A stretch of 35,012 nt of DNA from an uncultured Bacteroidota bacterium (GTDB lineage Bacteria > Bacteroidota > Bacteroidia > Chitinophagales > Chitinophagaceae). A program made the position numbers and the translations under genes. The DNA lies in contig CAIWKU010000504.1 in NCBI GenBank assembly GCA_903913355.1, positions 1-35,012 of the forward strand, written 5' to 3'. Position 1 is the stretch's first letter, and every line of letters starts with the position of its first letter. The notes beneath the pieces are model-generated. The model was given only the letters and a program-made list of their open reading frames with translations. It ran no database searches and was not told the origin of the DNA. This document shows positions 32,410-35,012 of this stretch, in pieces.

Positions 32410-34623
32410 ATGAGAAAATCGCTTTTCTATATGCATAAAATAACTGTGTATATTTTTATACTCTTTTTTCCGTGTATTCTTTCTGCGCAGGGATTCGACA
32501 AAAATGAAATTGCCCGATGGCAGCAGGAAGCCAACCAGGTAACGATTATTCGCGACAACTGGGGTATTCCACATATTTATGGAAAAAAAGATGCAGATGC
32601 TGTATTCGGATTATTATATGCACAATGTGAGGATGATTTTAAAAGAGTGGAGATGAATTATATTGAGAAGCTGGGAAGAAAATCAGAAGTATATGGTGAA
32701 ACAGAATTGTATAATGACCTCTTGATTCGTATGGTGATAGATTCGTCTGAAGCCATCAAAGACTACCAGCAGGCTCCAGAATGGTTACAAAAATTACTAA
32801 ATGCTTATGCAGATGGGATTAATTTTTATCTCTACAAACATCCTTCTCTAAAACCCGCATTACTAACCCGATTTCAACCATGGTATCCTTTATTATGGAC
32901 CGATGGAAGTATTGGTGCCATTGATATTGCAGATGTAACAGTTGGTGAACTAAAAAGTTTTTATTCTGGAGATCCTGGAAGTACCGCTTTATTGATACCA
33001 AAAGAGGTAGATCCTTTACCCGGCGGCTCCAATGGATTTGCGATTGCGCCATCCAAAACTGTTTCAGGTAATGCAATACTTTATATCAATCCCCATGTAA
33101 CATTTTATTTTCGACCGGAAGTAGCTGTACAAAGCGAAGAAGGATTACATGCCTATGGTGCCGTAACCTGGGGTCAGTTTTTTGTATACCAGGGATTTAA
33201 TGAACATTGTGGCTGGATGCATACTTCCAGTTACAGTGATGTGGCAGATACTTATATTGAAAAAGTAAGCAAAAAAGAGAATGGTTTTTTTTATCAATAT
33301 GAAAACGAGTTCAGACCTGTAAAACAGAAAGAGATTAGTATCCGCTATCTTTCTAATAGCAGTTTGTTAACCAAAACATTCACTACTTATTATACCCACC
33401 ATGGTCCGGTAATGGCCAAACGCAACGGTCAATGGATTTCTGTTAAAGCCAATAACCGGGATATGAAAGGTTTGATACAATCCTGGCAACGCACAAAAGC
33501 AAACGGGTATCAAGCATTCAAAAAAACTATGGAGCTATTGGCCAACACATCTAACAATACAGTGTATGCGGATGATCAGGGTAATATCGCCTACTGGCAT
33601 GGCAATTTTATGCCGAAGCGGGATCCGCAATTTAACTGGAGCAAACCCGTGGATGGTTCTACCAGTGCTACAGAATGGAAGGGCTTACATTCCCTGGATG
33701 AATTGATACAAGTTCATAATCCCGCAACAGGTTGGATACAAAACTGCAACTCAACACCTTTTACGGTATCCGGAGCCAGCAGCCCCAAAAAAGAAAATTT
33801 TCCAGCTTATATGGCACCTAACGGAGATAATTTCAGAGGTGTAAATGCAGCGAAAATATTAAACAGTACCGATCAATATACCATTGATAAAGTAATTGCC
33901 TCAGGCTATGATACACATCTTGCTGCTTTTGACGCGTTGATTCCGGCACTATTAAAAGCATATGAGAATAATAAAAGCAATGCAGCTTATCGGGTATTGG
34001 AAGCGCCGATACAAATACTATCCAACTGGAATCGCAATTCCTCAGAAACTTCAGTAGCCACAACATTGGCCATTGAATGGGCACAAAAATTATGGCCTGC
34101 CATTCAAAGACCTGCTGGAGAAAATGATAAGACTGATCAGGTAGAAAAAACATGGCGCTTTGCTACAAATGCTTCGCCGCCAAATTTATTGGACCCATTG
34201 ATTACAACCTTAAACGATCTTACGAAAAAGTATGGCAGCTGGCAAATTGCCTGGGGAGAGATCAATCGATACCAAAGATTAAGCGGAAACCTTACTGAAA
34301 AATTTGATGATGCAAAACCCAGTATCCCAGTTGGGTTTGCTGCATCTACCTGGGGTTGTTTACCCTCATTTGTGAGCAGGAGTTTTAACGGCACCAATAA
34401 AAGATACGGCTATAACGGAAATAGTTTTATCTGCGCAATTGAATTCGGAAAAACAGTGAAAGCAAAATCATTATTGGCAGGGGGGGAAAGCGGTAATGAA
34501 AATTCAGCGCATTTTGGAGACCAGGCATTGATGTATAGTAAGGGGCAGTTTAAAGAAGTTTTGTTTTACAAGGAAGATGTAATAAAACATGCAGAAAAAA
34601 CCTATCACCCGGGTTTTGAATAA
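32410..34623 (+). CDS. Exported penicillin acylase-family (S45) Ntn hydrolase
   Basis: 737 residues from the ATG at 32410, giving a signal peptide that ends at L-S-A-Q (residue 27); a TTG two codons upstream is the only earlier option. Family features: N-terminal T-I-I-R-D-N-W-G-I-P-H-I-Y-G, then the autoprocessing site P-G-G-S-N-G-F-A, where Gly206-Ser207 would be cut to free the Ser nucleophile, and T-H-H-G-P-V-M in the beta chain. Self-cleavage would give alpha (about 180 residues after signal removal) and beta (about 530) chains. Members hydrolyse penicillins, acyl-homoserine lactones, aculeacin or acylated peptides; the substrate cannot be told from sequence. It starts 24 bases after the S9 gene, likely co-transcribed. 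Confidence 0.92.
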   Translation: MRKSLFYMHKITVYIFILFFPCILSAQGFDKNEIARWQQEANQVTIIRDNWGIPHIYGKKDADAVFGLLYAQCEDDFKRVEMNYIEKLGRKSEVYGETELYNDLLIRMVIDSSEAIKDYQQAPEWLQKLLNAYADGINFYLYKHPSLKPALLTRFQPWYPLLWTDGSIGAIDIADVTVGELKSFYSGDPGSTALLIPKEVDPLPGGSNGFAIAPSKTVSGNAILYINPHVTFYFRPEVAVQSEEGLHAYGAVTWGQFFVYQGFNEHCGWMHTSSYSDVADTYIEKVSKKENGFFYQYENEFRPVKQKEISIRYLSNSSLLTKTFTTYYTHHGPVMAKRNGQWISVKANNRDMKGLIQSWQRTKANGYQAFKKTMELLANTSNNTVYADDQGNIAYWHGNFMPKRDPQFNWSKPVDGSTSATEWKGLHSLDELIQVHNPATGWIQNCNSTPFTVSGASSPKKENFPAYMAPNGDNFRGVNAAKILNSTDQYTIDKVIASGYDTHLAAFDALIPALLKAYENNKSNAAYRVLEAPIQILSNWNRNSSETSVATTLAIEWAQKLWPAIQRPAGENDKTDQVEKTWRFATNASPPNLLDPLITTLNDLTKKYGSWQIAWGEINRYQRLSGNLTEKFDDAKPSIPVGFAASTWGCLPSFVSRSFNGTNKRYGYNGNSFICAIEFGKTVKAKSLLAGGESGNENSAHFGDQALMYSKGQFKEVLFYKEDVIKHAEKTYHPGFE

Positions 34624-34683
34624 AAGGAAATAGAAAGTAGACAGATCAAAATTGCCATATAACCATTAAACAATGCAACCATT

Positions 34684-35012
34684 ATGAAAAAGATTCTCAT
34701 CCTGATGCTAATGCCCATCTCACTAATGGCGCAGAAAAATTTTACCGAATTACTGGAAAAATATATGCAGGCAGAAAACCAGGTAAAAGGTTTTACTGGT
34801 TCAGTACTTGTTATGAAAAATAATAAAGTATTGATTAGAAAAGCATATGGCATGGCTGATAGAGAATGGAATGTGGCTAATACCCCCGATACGAAATTTG
34901 AGATCGGCTCCATTACCAAACAATTTACGGCTGCCAGCATTTTGCAACTGGTGGAGCAGGGTAAATTAAGTTTAGATGATAAGTTAAGTAAGTTTATTCC
35001 TTCTTTTCCAAA
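34684..35012 (+). CDS. Exported serine hydrolase, S12 / class C beta-lactamase family (3' end outside window)
   Basis: The first 109 residues are visible from the ATG at 34684. A signal peptide ends at L-M-A-Q (residue 17), and the active-site S76-I-T-K79 lies in G-S-I-T-K-Q-F-T-A. Residues 35-75 (G-F-T-G-S-V-L-V, A-Y-G-M-A-D) match the same family as the earlier S12 gene, but the two are clearly diverged and not a recent duplicate. It is 60 bases after the penicillin acylase gene on the same strand, and so extends the hydrolase run beyond the window. The Tyr and His/Lys motifs lie outside and cannot be checked. Confidence 0.88.
   Translation, partial: MKKILILMLMPISLMAQKNFTELLEKYMQAENQVKGFTGSVLVMKNNKVLIRKAYGMADREWNVANTPDTKFEIGSITKQFTAASILQLVEQGKLSLDDKLSKFIPSFP

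Noticed and set aside
1-35012. tRNA, rRNA, CRISPR, insertion sequence, prophage or riboswitch
   Set aside because: All gaps were read on both strands; none holds a cloverleaf-like segment, spaced repeats, transposase frame or conserved riboswitch core that I could support.

Overview
The window is a stretch of ordinary-density chromosome from a Bacteroidota bacterium, most likely of the Chitinophagaceae or a close relative. The grounds are a GldB-type gliding lipoprotein, many secreted proteins with short signal peptides ending in A-Q, several exact TAnnTTTG boxes (the -7 element of Bacteroidota promoters) just upstream of starts, weak Shine-Dalgarno sequences, a moderately AT-rich base composition and family-level protein resemblance. 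The species cannot be fixed from the sequence alone. No rRNA, tRNA, CRISPR array, transposase or phage gene was seen, and no gene-free stretch exceeds about 265 bases.

Left third (1-12150): the Lys/Ala/Pro-rich tail of an unidentified protein; a secreted gluzincin metalloprotease; an OmpA-family envelope protein; the E2 subunit of pyruvate dehydrogenase with two lipoyl domains; a long-form isocitrate dehydrogenase; ApaG; the GldB lipoprotein; glutamine-dependent NAD synthetase; and a thiolase. Most of these are single-gene units, several separated by clear intrinsic terminators.

Middle (12310-26201): quinone-type dihydroorotate dehydrogenase followed closely by a diacylglycerol kinase-type membrane protein; a very large three-part outer-membrane protein (degenerate peptidase-like domain, beta-propeller, beta-barrel); a metallo-beta-lactamase-fold hydrolase; and a secreted 726-residue protein of no family I recognise, whose C-terminus carries a His/Cys arrangement like that of caspase/gingipain/CHAT (clan CD) cysteine peptidases. 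Divergent from it is a phosphate-type module: a PhoB-like response regulator, a short PhoR-like sensor kinase, a DUF47/PhoU-like protein and a PiT phosphate transporter. UDP-glucose 4-epimerase and release factor 1 follow, ending tail to tail.

Right quarter (26299-35012): six consecutive same-strand genes, all with signal peptides and all hydrolases: D-aminoacylase-type amidohydrolase, S12 serine hydrolase, M19 dipeptidase, S9 prolyl-oligopeptidase-type peptidase, S45 penicillin-acylase-type Ntn hydrolase, and a second S12 hydrolase cut by the window end. They look like an exported pathway acting on N-acylated, D-amino-acid-containing or beta-lactam-like peptides; the substrate is inferred, not shown.

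The best candidates for something undescribed are the caspase-like secreted protein, the pseudo-peptidase/propeller/barrel protein and the secreted hydrolase cluster.
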